The notes under the pieces: generated by a model
Database searches by the model: none
What the model was told of the DNA's origin: nothing
The model's input: the letters and a program-made list of their open reading frames with translations, nothing else
Shown: one piece after another, positions 1 to 8,594 of the stretch
Position numbering within the stretch: position 1 is the stretch's first letter
Layout of the letters: the number at the start of each line of letters is the position of its first letter
Source of the DNA: Nocardiopsis quinghaiensis
Lineage (GTDB): Bacteria; Actinomycetota; Actinomycetes; Streptosporangiales; Streptosporangiaceae
DNA: 64,000 bases
Direction: 5' to 3'
NCBI RefSeq assembly: GCF_008638365.1
Contig: NZ_VWVU01000005.1
Location: forward strand, 124,001-188,000
Program-made: the position numbers and the translations under genes

Positions 1-1111
1 TCGGTGAACTCCGTGAGGAAGTCCGCCACGGGGGCGGGTGTGTAGTAGGAGCCGGAGCTCTTCCGCAGCGCCGGGTCGTACCTGGTCAGAAAGGTCTCGT
101 ACAGGTTGGCGTGCGCTCTGGGGCGTCCGCGCGTCATCCGTGGCCAGTCCATCGCCTCCAGGACCCGGATGAGCGTGGGCCGGGACGGTGAGGGTCCGCA
201 CGTCCCGGGACTCGGTGAACAGGGAGAGGGCCTGCCCCAGGAAGGCGTGCCGTTTGTCCAGGAGTTCGCCGATGCCGTCAAGGTCACGGCCGCCGAAGTC
301 CACTCCGTCCTCACGGGCCAGGATGAGGGAGAAGGTGACGGTCTGCGCGTAGACGTCGGCGAACTCCCGGTCGGGTTCGAGGTGGGGGAAGAGGAGGTCG
401 CGCCATTCGTGTGCGAGGCGGGTGAAGGAGTCACCCCGTCCGCGAGCCCGTTCCTTGGCGAGGATCTCGGAGACCTCCTCGCGGAGCTGGGCGCACAGGC
501 CCGCCACGCGGGTGATCAGCCGGTCGAGCCCGGGCTCGGTCTCCGGCTGCCAGAGGAGGAACTCGCGGACCAGGTCGGTGAACGCCGGGTCGACCTCGGG
601 GAACCTTCTGCGCACGGGCACCAGGTCGGGTGTGCGGACCGTCCGCAGGACCGGGGCTCCGTGGCGCAGCAGGGACCACTCGGTCCCGTTGGTGTAGAGG
701 ACGTTCGGCAGGCTCTGGAATTTCCTCCACTGCTCGCGGTCGCGTCTGTCGGCCAACCTCTCGGGGGGAACGGGTTTCCCCGGGCGCTTGAGTTCGATGT
801 ATCCGACCCTGCTGTGCGGCCCCTGGCCGACCCCGGTGAGGTCGACCCCGAAGTCCGGTCTCGCCTGGAGCCCGGGTAGGGGGACCTCGCCGTAGACGCT
901 GTTCGGCAGTCCCAGCGATTTCCCCATCCTCTCCACGAGCACCTTGAGGGGCGCCCGGAGTTGCTCCTCGTCCCCACCGCCGCGTCCCAGGACCCGGACG
1001 ACGTCGTTGACGAAAACCTGGACTAACCGGTCGGTGACACCGTGTCTCCGGCGGGGATCCCTCCGGGGGGGGGGCGGTGCTCTGTTCGGAATCGTGCGGC
1101 AGCGCGGTCAT
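1..1111 (-). pseudogene. Restriction-modification enzyme (type IIG/ISP-like), N-terminal part, frameshifted and cut by window edge
   Basis: Read on the minus strand, the region first encodes a PD-(D/E)XK nuclease domain (an Asp followed by YIELKRPGK). Next come NVLYTNGTEWSLLRHG and a helical region. At the left edge is the start of an N6-adenine methylase domain (NLYETFLTRYDP, then SGSYYTPAPV), the layout of single-chain type IIG/ISP enzymes that cut and methylate DNA. The start at 1111 (MTALPHD) has a GGAGG site 4-5 bases upstream. The frame does not stay open: a run of ten G at 1065-1074 shifts it once. A second +1 shift near 178-190, in a CCCGGCCC tract, is needed to join the nuclease to the methylase frame. 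The methylase body and target-recognition domain lie outside the window. Either it is a pseudogene, it is phase-variable, or the assembly has indels; I cannot tell which. Confidence 0.7.
1065..1074. repeat. Ten-base poly-G tract inside the restriction enzyme gene
   Basis: Ten consecutive G on the plus strand (C on the coding strand) lie about 13 codons after the likely start of the restriction enzyme. With nine or twelve bases the start and the nuclease domain would be in one frame; with ten they are not. Homopolymers of this length are classic slippage sites and also common sequencing-error sites. Confidence 0.8.
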
Positions 1112-1508
1112 CGGACCTCCGGGCTGGGCCATTCCAATCCGCTATCAGAAGACACGCGCCATTCCGGAAAGTCAATTGTTCGCACTAAGTCTAACTCGGG
1201 TGGATATGTCTTGTGGTTCCCGTGGGTTTTATGGGTCGAATGGAATGGATGGTGCGGTGCCGGAAGGGCTTTTCGCCGTTGCCGGACACTACTTCGAGTT
1301 CCGGTGGAGACACCCCGTGTGAGGAGTGGACCCGTGTGCAAGCCCGTGGCGGTCGCCCTGCGGCGTGACCCGAGGTACGCACCCGAAGAGCAGTTGGACC
1401 GGACACTTCCTCAGCCGCGGGCAGGACAGCTCTGGTCCGGTCATGCCCCTCGGCTTCCCTCCCGGATCGCCGCTCTCCGGCTGTCCGGCCTGGAAGTGCT
1501 ACTGACGC
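1112..1508. other. Intergenic region, no gene seen
   Basis: About 400 bases without a convincing reading frame. The part around 1165-1260 is clearly richer in A/T than its surroundings and probably holds the promoter of the minus-strand restriction enzyme gene. No clear -10/-35 pair was identified. Confidence 0.5.
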
Positions 1509-1775
1509 CTACATCAGCGCCGACGACATGGTGTCGGCGCCGACCAGGACAAGGGCGGCGAGGATGAGCACACCCACCCCCAGCGGAAGGCGGAAGCGCT
1601 CCGGCGGCTGCCCCGGCCACAAGTCCGGGACCTGGGCCGGGTGGGCCTGGCTGTGCGAGTGGAAGTGGTGGTGGGCGGTGGAGCCCCCCCGCGCACCGGG
1701 GTGGAGCCGGCGTGGCCGATCGCCCCCCGGGACGTGGGACGTGGGACGTGCCCGTGACCGAGCTCCGCGCGCCAT
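1509..1775 (-). CDS. Small protein with C-terminal membrane segment (hypothetical)
   Basis: An 88-residue frame from an ATG at 1775. The N-terminal half is Arg/Gly/Ser-rich and probably disordered. It is followed by a His-rich stretch (AHHHFHSHSQAH), a Pro-rich linker and one hydrophobic segment (LGVGVLILAALVLVGA) ending near the C-terminus, the layout of a tail-anchored membrane protein. No family is recognised. The ribosome binding site is weak and the start is uncertain; the C-terminal half is the convincing part. It lies just downstream of, and on the same strand as, the next gene. Confidence 0.45.
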   Translation of the reverse strand: MARGARSRARPTSHVPGGDRPRRLHPGARGGSTAHHHFHSHSQAHPAQVPDLWPGQPPERFRLPLGVGVLILAALVLVGADTMSSALM

Positions 1776-1837
1776 CCGCCGCCGGGCGGGAGCGCGCCGA
1801 CCATGACGGCATGGCGGGGGATTCCCCTGGAGGCTAC

Positions 1838-2779
1838 TCAGGCCTTGCGCCAGCGGAACCTGCTGTCCTCGGCCGTGGTCGTGCACTGCATGAGGGTGCC
1901 CGCGGACGTGTACCCGTACCGCCAGTGCTCGGAGCAGAACGCCCCGGGGTGTACTCCCTGTACGTGGGACGGAGCCTCCGGTTCGGGCTCCGGTTCCGGT
2001 TCGGGGGCGGGCTGTGGCTCCGGCTCCGGGGCGGGTTCGGGCTCCGGTTCCGGCTCCGGGGCAGGCTCGGGCTCGGGGCGCGGGTCCCCGATCTCGTCGG
2101 GGCACTTCTCGTCGGTGCCGACGACATACACCTTCACCTTGAGGGCGTCCCGGTAGGGCGCACTCCTCTCGGCCTCCTCGGGTCTTTGCGCGCACACCAG
2201 GTGGCCGTCGGCCTCGTCGGGCTCCGGGGCGTCGACGTCGCCGAACGCGGACGCCACCCTGACCCCGGAGATCCCCGCGCTTTCGGCCCACTCCCTGGCC
2301 TCGGAGACCGTGCCGTCGACGAAGCCGGGCAGGGTCGGCCACTCCTCCGACGCCTCGGGGTCGTCGGGGCAGTCGGTGCCCGCCGGGGCGACGTTCAGGT
2401 CGACCTCGGTGCCGTCGGCTTCCCGGGCGCACACCAGCATCGCCGAACGGTTCCACGCCGAGTCATCCCCGGCGGCGGCGAGTCCGACCTCGCCCAGGGT
2501 GAAGTCGGACCCGTCGAGTTCCTCCTCCGCGTCCGGCAGATGGAGCCCGACCAGGTCGGGCACGGTGGGGGACGGTGACTCGCTGGGGGAGGGCAGCGGC
2601 TCGGCCGCCACCGATTCCGTCTCCGTTTCTGATGGGCCGACGAGAAGCCCGATGAATAGCAGGAACAGGAATCCGGGCACGATAATGGACACGCATCCGC
2701 CGCATCCGATTCCGATTTTCGCGACGAGCGGCAGACCCGGCTTCGGGTCCGGTGGCAGGGCAGGCTGGGGAACGGTCAT
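1838..2779 (-). CDS. Membrane-anchored PASTA-like protein with Pro-Glu repeat and C-terminal Cys module
   Basis: Predicted 313 residues from the ATG at 2779, which has GGAG about six bases upstream; an in-frame ATG at 2806 is less likely. In order: a short N-terminus, one transmembrane segment (near residues 30-50, [17 protein letters not shown]), two extracellular PASTA-like segments ([16 protein letters not shown] and [20 protein letters not shown]), a Pro-Glu/Pro-Ala-Pro-Glu linker, and a C-terminal module ([18 protein letters not shown] then MQC and RWR) of a kind seen at the ends of many actinobacterial surface proteins. Probably exposed outside the cell, where the Pro-Glu tract would span or bind cell wall. 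The exact role is unknown; no kinase domain is attached. Confidence 0.7.
   Translation of the reverse strand: MTVPQPALPPDPKPGLPLVAKIGIGCGGCVSIIVPGFLFLLFIGLLVGPSETETESVAAEPLPSPSESPSPTVPDLVGLHLPDAEEELDGSDFTLGEVGLAAAGDDSAWNRSAMLVCAREADGTEVDLNVAPAGTDCPDDPEASEEWPTLPGFVDGTVSEAREWAESAGISGVRVASAFGDVDAPEPDEADGHLVCAQRPEEAERSAPYRDALKVKVYVVGTDEKCPDEIGDPRPEPEPAPEPEPEPEPAPEPEPQPAPEPEPEPEPEAPSHVQGVHPGAFCSEHWRYGYTSAGTLMQCTTTAEDSRFRWRKA
1976..2082. repeat. Imperfect tandem repeat encoding Pro-Glu dipeptides
   Basis: Repeated six-base units of the type GGCTCC/GGTTCC (plus strand) encode about 30 residues of alternating Pro and Glu with occasional Ala or Gln. It is an in-frame low-complexity linker of the surface protein and may vary in length between strains. 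Confidence 0.75.
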
Positions 2780-3150
2780 GGATACTCCAGAATCCACGTG
2801 GGGCAAGGCGGACAGGCACCAGGAGTCTGGAGTGCGGGCTGGTGCGACTGGCCTGTGTGAAGCTATGCCAATCGCCTGCCAGATTTGCCGGAAAAGTACA
2901 GATCATGCTGATCGTAATGTGAAGGTTACGGGGGATGGTCAGTGTGAGGCTCACCGAAAAGTCCCCGCGCGGAACCCTTTCTGTGCAGGTGGTGGGCGTC
3001 CCGCCCCGACTCGCGCACCAGGGGCCGGGGCCATCGCATCTCACGGACCCGCATGGACCCGGGTCGAGAAGGTGCGATAGAGATGTTCTCCGCCGCATCA
3101 AAATCTCTGATCGCACTCGCGGGCGGTGCTGTGCTCGCTAGGGTCGTCCT
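2780..3150. promoter_or_regulatory. Divergent intergenic region
   Basis: This 371-base gap separates the minus-strand surface protein gene from the plus-strand nuclease-like gene, so it should carry both promoters. It includes A/T-rich stretches around 2865-2935 and 3095-3115. No other gene is seen. Confidence 0.45.
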
Positions 3151-3687
3151 ATGGCAGACGAGGACGCCGACTACCTGGCAAAGAGCCCGAGGGCGGGACG
3201 GATGGGTGCGGCGGCCGAGTACCTGATCGCGGCGACCTGCATCCTGGCCACTCGCGGAGAGCTCAACGTTTCGACCTCCCTGGTGGACGATGAGGGAGTC
3301 GACCTGGTCTTCCACCGGCGCGGAACGTCTCGCACACTGGCGGTCCAGGTCAAGGCGCGCATGTCCGATGGAAAAATGGTGCACGAAAAGGAGCTTTGTG
3401 TCGCATTTGTTCGCTCCCAGACCTTTCGCCCCCGCTCCGACCTGGATCTGCTCTTCGCGGTGATCGACCCTCAGGTGGGAGCCCTGCGGATTGCCTGGCT
3501 GATCCCGAGCAAGGAGTTCGCAGCCATGGAGCCGCCCCTCGACTCCCACCGAAGATTCCGTTTCAGCGCCTCGATGAAGACGGGTTCCCGCGACCAGTGG
3601 GTACGGTTCCGTCTTTCCCCCGACCAGCTCGCCGACCGCATTCTTCAGCGCCTCGGCCAACTGGAGGAGCGGGAACGGCCGGAGTAG
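3151..3687 (+). CDS. PD-(D/E)XK nuclease-like protein (hypothetical)
   Basis: A 178-residue protein. Near the N-terminus GAAAEYLIAATCILATRGE is followed by DDEGVDLVF and, about 15 residues on, LAVQVKAR. This Asp-x(n)-(E/Q)-x-Lys spacing, with the preceding Gly-Ala-Glu helix, is the pattern of the restriction-endonuclease-like fold (here Gln replaces the usual Glu). The family includes restriction, repair and DUF4365-type proteins. The C-terminal part is Arg-rich, consistent with DNA binding. No methylase or helicase partner is adjacent, so a specific defence role is not claimed. Start chosen as the first ATG after the A/T-rich upstream region. Confidence 0.6.
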   Translation: MADEDADYLAKSPRAGRMGAAAEYLIAATCILATRGELNVSTSLVDDEGVDLVFHRRGTSRTLAVQVKARMSDGKMVHEKELCVAFVRSQTFRPRSDLDLLFAVIDPQVGALRIAWLIPSKEFAAMEPPLDSHRRFRFSASMKTGSRDQWVRFRLSPDQLADRILQRLGQLEERERPE

Positions 3688-3989
3688 GGTACGGCCCTGT
3701 CTCCGCGCGTCAGACGAAGTGCGGCACGCGTTGTTCCAGGAACAGGCGGCGAGTCCACCGGCGGTACCTGATGGCGCCATTGCGCTCACCGTGCCGGGGC
3801 GCTGGGGCTGTCAAAGCACAAGCGCTCGCAGTTGATGTGCGCATTCGTCACCCCCGGTCATCCCCTGCGACTTCCGGCTCTCCTAGCGGTACCGGTATCG
3901 GGGCTTGGGATTCTCCGTATCCCCCTCATCGGCGATGTGCTCTCGATACGCTCCCGAAGGACGGTGACGCCGAGACACAAGGGGCCCTG
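3688..3989. other. Intergenic region with a possible gene remnant
   Basis: About 300 bases. On the minus strand, 3713-3790 encodes a natural-looking C-terminal tail (AIRYRRWTRRLFLEQRVPHF, then Val and stop) with no start in frame, possibly the remains of a deleted gene. The rest shows nothing recognisable. AAGGGG just before 3990 is the ribosome binding site of the next gene. Confidence 0.3.
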
Positions 3990-4538
3990 ATGCGGGAGAT
4001 CGAGACGAAGTACCGGGTGGCGGACCTGGAAGCGCTTCTGGTCGAGCTCCAGGCCGCCGGGGTGGAGCTGGGCGACCCGGTCTTCCAGGACGACCAGGCC
4101 TACGCTCCCGCAGGGTGGCGGCCCGAGACGGGCAAGGTCGGCCACACCTTCGCCCGTCTGCGCAGCCTGGACGGCGGTATGCACGTGTTCACGACCAAGA
4201 CCCCGCTGGCCAACCCCATGGAGTGCGCCGAGTACGAGACGACCGTCGCGGACCGGGAGCAGATGCACGGCGCCGTCCTGGCCATGGGATTCGAGCCGAA
4301 CGTGCGCATCGTCAAGCACCGGCGCACGGGGAGGGCCGGGCGGATCGGGGTGTGCGTCGACCTGGTCGAGGGTGTGGGAGCGTTCCTCGAACTGGAACTG
4401 GTCGTCGACGACGACCGCGACGACCGCGACGGCCTGGCCGTCCAGGCCGAATTGGACGCGTGGGCCCGTGGGCTCGGTGTGGAGCTGGAGCGCACCACCG
4501 ACACCTACGACATCCTGGTGAGCGCCGCGGCGGTCTGA
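3990..4538 (+). CDS. CYTH domain protein (class IV adenylate cyclase / triphosphate hydrolase-like)
   Basis: A 182-residue single-domain protein starting with the CYTH hallmark ExExK (MREIETKYRV). It continues with FARLRS, the basic VKHRRTGR strand and CVDLVEGVGAFLELEL, the acidic strands that hold metal ions in the tunnel fold. CYTH enzymes act on triphosphates: class IV adenylate cyclase makes cAMP, and thiamine- or tripolyphosphatases hydrolyse them. Sequence alone does not say which reaction applies. AAGGGG lies five bases before the ATG. It appears to be a single-gene unit in the cytoplasm. Confidence 0.8.
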   Translation: MREIETKYRVADLEALLVELQAAGVELGDPVFQDDQAYAPAGWRPETGKVGHTFARLRSLDGGMHVFTTKTPLANPMECAEYETTVADREQMHGAVLAMGFEPNVRIVKHRRTGRAGRIGVCVDLVEGVGAFLELELVVDDDRDDRDGLAVQAELDAWARGLGVELERTTDTYDILVSAAAV

Positions 4539-4684
4539 GGGCTCACCGCCCGTGAAGGATGAGCCCCACGCCGTCGAGCCGGGCGCGGGCGCCCTCGGCG
4601 GGGTCGGCGATGGTGTTCGACGGCAGCGGCTCGGGGCGGCCCACACCGTCTTCCCGACCTCGTCCGGTTCCTGTTTTCGCCTGT

Positions 4685-4924
4685 TCAGTCCTGCCTGGCG
4701 ACGGCTATGGCGCTGTGCACTTCGTCGCCGAGGATCTGGCGCACGGAAGTGCCGGGAAGGCACGGATGCTCCGCCCAATGCGTGACCTGTTCCTCTGTGC
4801 CGCCGCCGTAGGGCTTGCGCAGCAAGTCGTCCGCGTCGGTGAAGACGTTCCTGATCTCCGCGCCCGTGCTCTCGTCCGGATGGATGCGCTGGAAGTGCTC
4901 CCAGGACCGGTTCGGCGCCGGCAC
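4685..4924 (-). CDS. Hypothetical 79-residue protein
   Basis: The frame from a GTG at 4924 has natural amino-acid balance (RSWEHFQRIHPDES, then FTDADDLLRKPYGGGTEEQ, ending AVARQD), unlike the Arg/Pro-rich antisense frames around it. It follows a small membrane frame on the same strand with stop and start only four bases apart, so the two look co-translated. No family is recognised. It could be the truncated remainder of a longer gene. Confidence 0.4.
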   Translation of the reverse strand: MPAPNRSWEHFQRIHPDESTGAEIRNVFTDADDLLRKPYGGGTEEQVTHWAEHPCLPGTSVRQILGDEVHSAIAVARQD

Positions 4925-4927
4925 TCA

Positions 4928-5134
4928 TCACATCCCTCGAAGAAACGGATACGCTGCGGCTGGGATGACGAAGGCGCCGAACGACGGGCTGTTCCATTCG
5001 TTCCACGTGAAGACGAACAGCCCTGCCGCCAGCCCGGCGGAGAAGCCCACGACCACCGCGAGCACACAGAGCAGCCACCATCGCTTTCGGATGAACCCGT
5101 GCTCGCAACCACCGTGCGGCCGTGGGCCGTCCGG
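4928..5134 (-). pseudogene. Small two-helix membrane protein frame without a normal start
   Basis: An open frame of 68 codons encodes a typical membrane protein: HGFIRKRWW, a hydrophobic helix (LLCVLAVVVGFSAGLAAGLF), a polar turn (TWNEWNSPS) and a second hydrophobic stretch ending PFLRGM. No ATG, GTG or TTG precedes the first helix in this frame; the stop at 5135 interrupts it inside a GTGTGTG tract, where a frameshift would join it to a GTG-initiated frame upstream. It is probably a decayed gene, or a real one with a local indel. Confidence 0.4.
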
Positions 5135-5253
5135 TCACACACCCACCGGAGTATTCGGATCACCCTACTGTTGACCCGGATCAGATCAGGGGCATTCGCG
5201 TGCTCTCACCACTCGCCAGCATATTGGATCATCTGTTTCCCTATGTATAAGCC

Positions 5254-5973
5254 TCAGTAGTCTCCGCTCGCGAACCACACGAGCGAGAACACGGACAACA
5301 TGCCGAAGGCGAACGGGATACTCAGTACGGCCGCCCACACCAGGGCCACACCCCGAGCAGCCCATCCACGGCACAGCGCCAAGAGGAGCAGTGCCAGGAC
5401 TCCTTCGAGGAGAAGCACGCCCAAGTGGATGTCCTCCCCACCAGAGCGCACGTACGCCCTGACGCTCACCCACAGGAAGACCGCTATCAGCCCGAGGGGG
5501 AAACCCGCGGCGAAGGCCCTGACACCCGGGACGTGCGACCTGAACCTGTTGCCGAGGAACCCCAGGAGCGCCCCCGTGATGAACCCGACGAGCACCCAGA
5601 CCCAGTACTCCCGCATGTTGTAGTCGTCGGCTGTCAGGTGGGTGATGGCCAGGTGCCCGAGAACGGCGGACAGGTACGTGACCGAACCGGCGATGGCCGC
5701 CGTCCGGGAGCGGACCGCCATCCAGCCGATCAGGAACGGCGGTGTGACATAGAGGCCGACGGACCATTCCAGGAACGGGAGCCCCTCGGAACTGAGGCCG
5801 TCGACGAACACGGCAAGCGCTCCGCAGCCGAAGCCCGCTCCCACGGACAGTGCCAGGAACAGTCCCAGGTGCTGATCCAAGAAATCCCGGATGGCGGAGG
5901 GAAGCTCTTGCTGAGACCTGTTCTCCCCGCCTGCCGGGCTGTTCCGGGAAGAAGGGGTGGGGTTCGTGTTCAC
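5254..5973 (-). CDS. Multi-pass membrane protein of unknown function
   Basis: A 239-residue protein with a Gln/Ser-rich cytoplasmic N-terminus (about 30 residues) and about six hydrophobic helices (for example LFLALSVGAGFGCGALAVFV, VWVLVGFITGALLGFLG). It resembles small actinobacterial DUF6518-type membrane proteins, but that assignment is tentative. The GTG start at 5973 overlaps the TGA of the DUF1023 hydrolase gene by four bases, so it is translated as the last gene of that operon and may serve the same export-linked process. Confidence 0.65.
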   Translation of the reverse strand: MNTNPTPSSRNSPAGGENRSQQELPSAIRDFLDQHLGLFLALSVGAGFGCGALAVFVDGLSSEGLPFLEWSVGLYVTPPFLIGWMAVRSRTAAIAGSVTYLSAVLGHLAITHLTADDYNMREYWVWVLVGFITGALLGFLGNRFRSHVPGVRAFAAGFPLGLIAVFLWVSVRAYVRSGGEDIHLGVLLLEGVLALLLLALCRGWAARGVALVWAAVLSIPFAFGMLSVFSLVWFASGDY

Positions 5974-7571
5974 TGGGGGGTGCCTCCTGTCAGGACCTCG
6001 CCCAGGTAGCCGAGTGTCTCCTCGTCCGTGAAGTACCCGCTGTGGTCGGTATCCGCTTCGGGATCGAGTCGGTTGCCCAGTTCCCCTCCGGGGGTGTCTG
6101 GATCCTCGAAGAACTCATCGTGGTGTAGCGGGGTGCCGAAACCCTCGATGAGAAGCCCGAAGTCGTCTCTGGCATTCTCGATCCAGTCATCGTCTCCCTG
6201 GATGACGTGCACGTTCTCCTCGTCGACGGTGAGGTCGCTGATGTGGTCGACACTCGCTCCCGCCCCGCCGACGAAAACGAGCGAGTCGACGTCAAGACCG
6301 CCACCGATGTGAGGGTTGGCCGCGGCACCGGCGATGTAGGCACCGTAACTGTGTCCTAGCACAGTGTTGTGCGAGGGTGCATCGCCTTGGTGTGTGGCAC
6401 GCAGTCCTTCCTGGAACGAGGCGAGGGCTGTGGCGCCGTCCCTCGAGTCCCAGTGGGTGGGGGGCGCGTTGTATCCCATCCAGGTGATCGAGGCGTGCTC
6501 ACCGTTCGGATCGTTCTCAGCCATCTGGGCGTGAAGCGCTTCGGAGCGTTCGATCGGAGTCGCGAGAGTCCCCATGTCGTTGAACATCCCGGGGACCATG
6601 GTGGAGACATGGTCCGCCAAGTCGGGGTTGCCGGTGGAGAGAGCTGCCTGTCCTCCCCCAGGGGCAAAGGGATCGAAGTATATGAGGAACTTGTCGTCAT
6701 CCCCCTTGGTGGCCTCCTGGATTTCCCGCAACTGCTCGAGAGTGAATGGATCGCCCCCAACACCGGGAGAGGAGAAGTGGCCGATTGCCTCCTCGAGCGC
6801 CGCGCGGTTCAGTTCGTTCCGGACGACGACGGGCACACCGTCCAGGTTCCGCAGGTCGTCCGGGTACTCCGACATCGCGTGTTCCCACTGGTTCGGAGCG
6901 AGGGTGGACCACCACTGCGCCACCTCCTCCGGCGTCCAGCCCTCCTGGGGTTCGAAGTCGACCGCGGGATCGGGTACGCCGCCGAAGAGGTGGATCTCCC
7001 TGCCGGTCATGAGGCCCGCGTCCTCGATGCGTTTCCAGGACGCGGCGCTCGGGCCGTTGGTCAGCGCGTCCTTGGCCTCGTCGGTCGCGTCGTCCAGGTC
7101 CGAGCGGGCCTGGGTGTGCTCGCCCAGAAGTCCCTCGCGGACCCCGTTCAGGTAGTCCACCTCGGCCTGTTCCTGGGAGACACCGCTGAACGTCAGGGTG
7201 TCGGCGCCGAGTTCCTCGATCCGGGCCAGGGCCTCACGCTTGCACTCGCTCCAGCGGAGATGCAGGTCGACGCGCACGCCCCGGTACTTCTTGACGGCGT
7301 CGGCGTAGAGGGTGAGTGTGCCCGACCCGTGGGTCAGGATCTCCGCCGCTTCCTCCCAGGTCTGGATCTCCTGGTCGCTCGCCTCCCTGATGTCCCAGGC
7401 GATCGTGTCGCTGAACTCGTTCGCGGTCGCCGAGAAGCCGGTCTCCAGGTCGGCTGACCGCCCGAGCATCGTGTTCCTGGTGGTGAGTAGGTCGGAGGCG
7501 CTGTCGCGTATGGCGCCCTCGTTCGCGTCGACGTCTTCGGGGAGCCCGAGCACCATGTATTCGGGTGACAT
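5970..7571 (-). CDS. DUF1023-type alpha/beta hydrolase with WXG-like N-terminal helical domain
   Basis: A 533-residue protein. Roughly residues 1-200 are helical and heptad-like, as in type VII (ESX)-linked proteins. Around 190-300 is a linker with EEVAQWWSTL. The C-terminal half is an alpha/beta hydrolase with the nucleophile elbow GHSYGAYIAG. A possible catalytic Asp lies in VIQGDDDWI and a His in PLHHDEFF. DUF1023 hydrolases are often exported substrates or partners of type VII secretion. The natural substrate is unknown. It sits 11 bases after the small partner gene and overlaps the membrane protein gene downstream. Confidence 0.8.
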   Translation of the reverse strand: MSPEYMVLGLPEDVDANEGAIRDSASDLLTTRNTMLGRSADLETGFSATANEFSDTIAWDIREASDQEIQTWEEAAEILTHGSGTLTLYADAVKKYRGVRVDLHLRWSECKREALARIEELGADTLTFSGVSQEQAEVDYLNGVREGLLGEHTQARSDLDDATDEAKDALTNGPSAASWKRIEDAGLMTGREIHLFGGVPDPAVDFEPQEGWTPEEVAQWWSTLAPNQWEHAMSEYPDDLRNLDGVPVVVRNELNRAALEEAIGHFSSPGVGGDPFTLEQLREIQEATKGDDDKFLIYFDPFAPGGGQAALSTGNPDLADHVSTMVPGMFNDMGTLATPIERSEALHAQMAENDPNGEHASITWMGYNAPPTHWDSRDGATALASFQEGLRATHQGDAPSHNTVLGHSYGAYIAGAAANPHIGGGLDVDSLVFVGGAGASVDHISDLTVDEENVHVIQGDDDWIENARDDFGLLIEGFGTPLHHDEFFEDPDTPGGELGNRLDPEADTDHSGYFTDEETLGYLGEVLTGGTPQ

Positions 7572-7582
7572 CTGTCCTTCCC

Positions 7583-7903
7583 TCAGAAGTTGACCGGTCG
7601 GGGAATGGACGGAACGGCGCCCCCGTAGTCCGAGGAGGACTGGTAGTCCGTCTCGGAGATCTCGCTACCGGCGTGTCCGCCCTTCTCGGCGAGGCTCCTG
7701 CTGCTCATCACCGCAAGAAGAATGCGCTCGTTGCCTTCGATGTCGTAGTCCACCAGGGAACCGCCGAGCTCCGGTGCTCCGGAGTAGAGCGGAGAGATGT
7801 CGTTTCCGAAGTCCCGGGCGAGCGTGGCCATGCTGTCGGCCATGTCCACCGCGTTGCCAGCGGAATTCACGGCATCGCCCGGGTTCGCTCCTGCTTCGGC
7901 CAT
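7583..7903 (-). CDS. Small helical WXG100-like partner protein
   Basis: A 106-residue, Ala/Asp/Ser-rich, mostly helical protein (GNAVDMADSMATLARDFG), without signal peptide or membrane segment. Start taken at the ATG at 7903 because GGGAG lies about six bases upstream. Its size and position directly before a DUF1023 hydrolase fit ESX-type small substrates or chaperone partners, but the WxG motif itself is absent. First gene of a three-gene operon running to 5254. Confidence 0.6.
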   Translation of the reverse strand: MAEAGANPGDAVNSAGNAVDMADSMATLARDFGNDISPLYSGAPELGGSLVDYDIEGNERILLAVMSSRSLAEKGGHAGSEISETDYQSSSDYGGAVPSIPRPVNF

Positions 7904-8594
7904 GTGCTTCTCCCGGGGGGAGGGGAAGGAGTGATTGCGCACCGATACTAACCAAGGAGAGACATCTCCGAGGTCGATGGGAGTGAACCGGAATGCACGG
8001 TTGGCCGGAGTATCTGCCCTTTCTTGGAGAGCGTCCCAGGTCAGTGGCTTTCCTGGTTCCTTCCGTGTGTAACGCGAGAGAAGGGGATGATCCTTCGTCC
8101 TTCACGAATAAGACGCCCTGGCCTGCGTGTTTTTGGTATCCGGTGCCGCGGACCGGTGTCTTGGGATATGGCCGCATTCGGCCATCCCGCACCTCCTCCG
8201 GAAGGAGGACAGCGGCCAGTACGAACCCGTGGACAACCATCGCCCGCCAGGGCAAGTGCCGACCCCTGCGGTGGTGGTCGAGCGACCAGGTCCAGGGCCA
8301 GGTGCCGCGGGCGGCACGGAGCTTGCAAGGAGTGCTGTCGAGCGTGGAAAAGGGGTTCGCTCGGTGCCGTGGGGCACTGGTGCTCGTCGGGGTACTGCTC
8401 CGATGACCGAAACTTGATTGCTAACTATATTCACAAGAAAGACGTGTATATTGGGTTTGGCGACGCCGTGGCAAGCTCTCGGTGATCATGACGGCGGTGC
8501 GGGTCTCCGGGTGACCCGGTTCGGAGGCTTGTTCCCAACAGGGCTTTGGTCCCGAAAGGGATGAGGTCCCTGTCGCTGCGTATCGGAGGACGCG
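7904..8594. promoter_or_regulatory. Long intergenic region
   Basis: About 690 bases with no convincing gene. The operon at 7903 should be driven from its left part. A distinctly A/T-rich block (8405-8455) is the most likely promoter zone for the plus-strand gene at 8595. The rest shows nothing recognisable. Confidence 0.4.

Noticed and set aside
1976..2082. Short repeats that could suggest CRISPR
   Set aside because: Units are six bases, without spacers, and encode Pro-Glu in frame. No CRISPR array or cas gene is seen anywhere.
3151..3687. Reading the PD-(D/E)XK-like gene as part of a restriction or defence system with the left-edge enzyme
   Set aside because: The genes are 2 kb apart on opposite strands, separated by unrelated genes, and no methylase or ATPase is adjacent.
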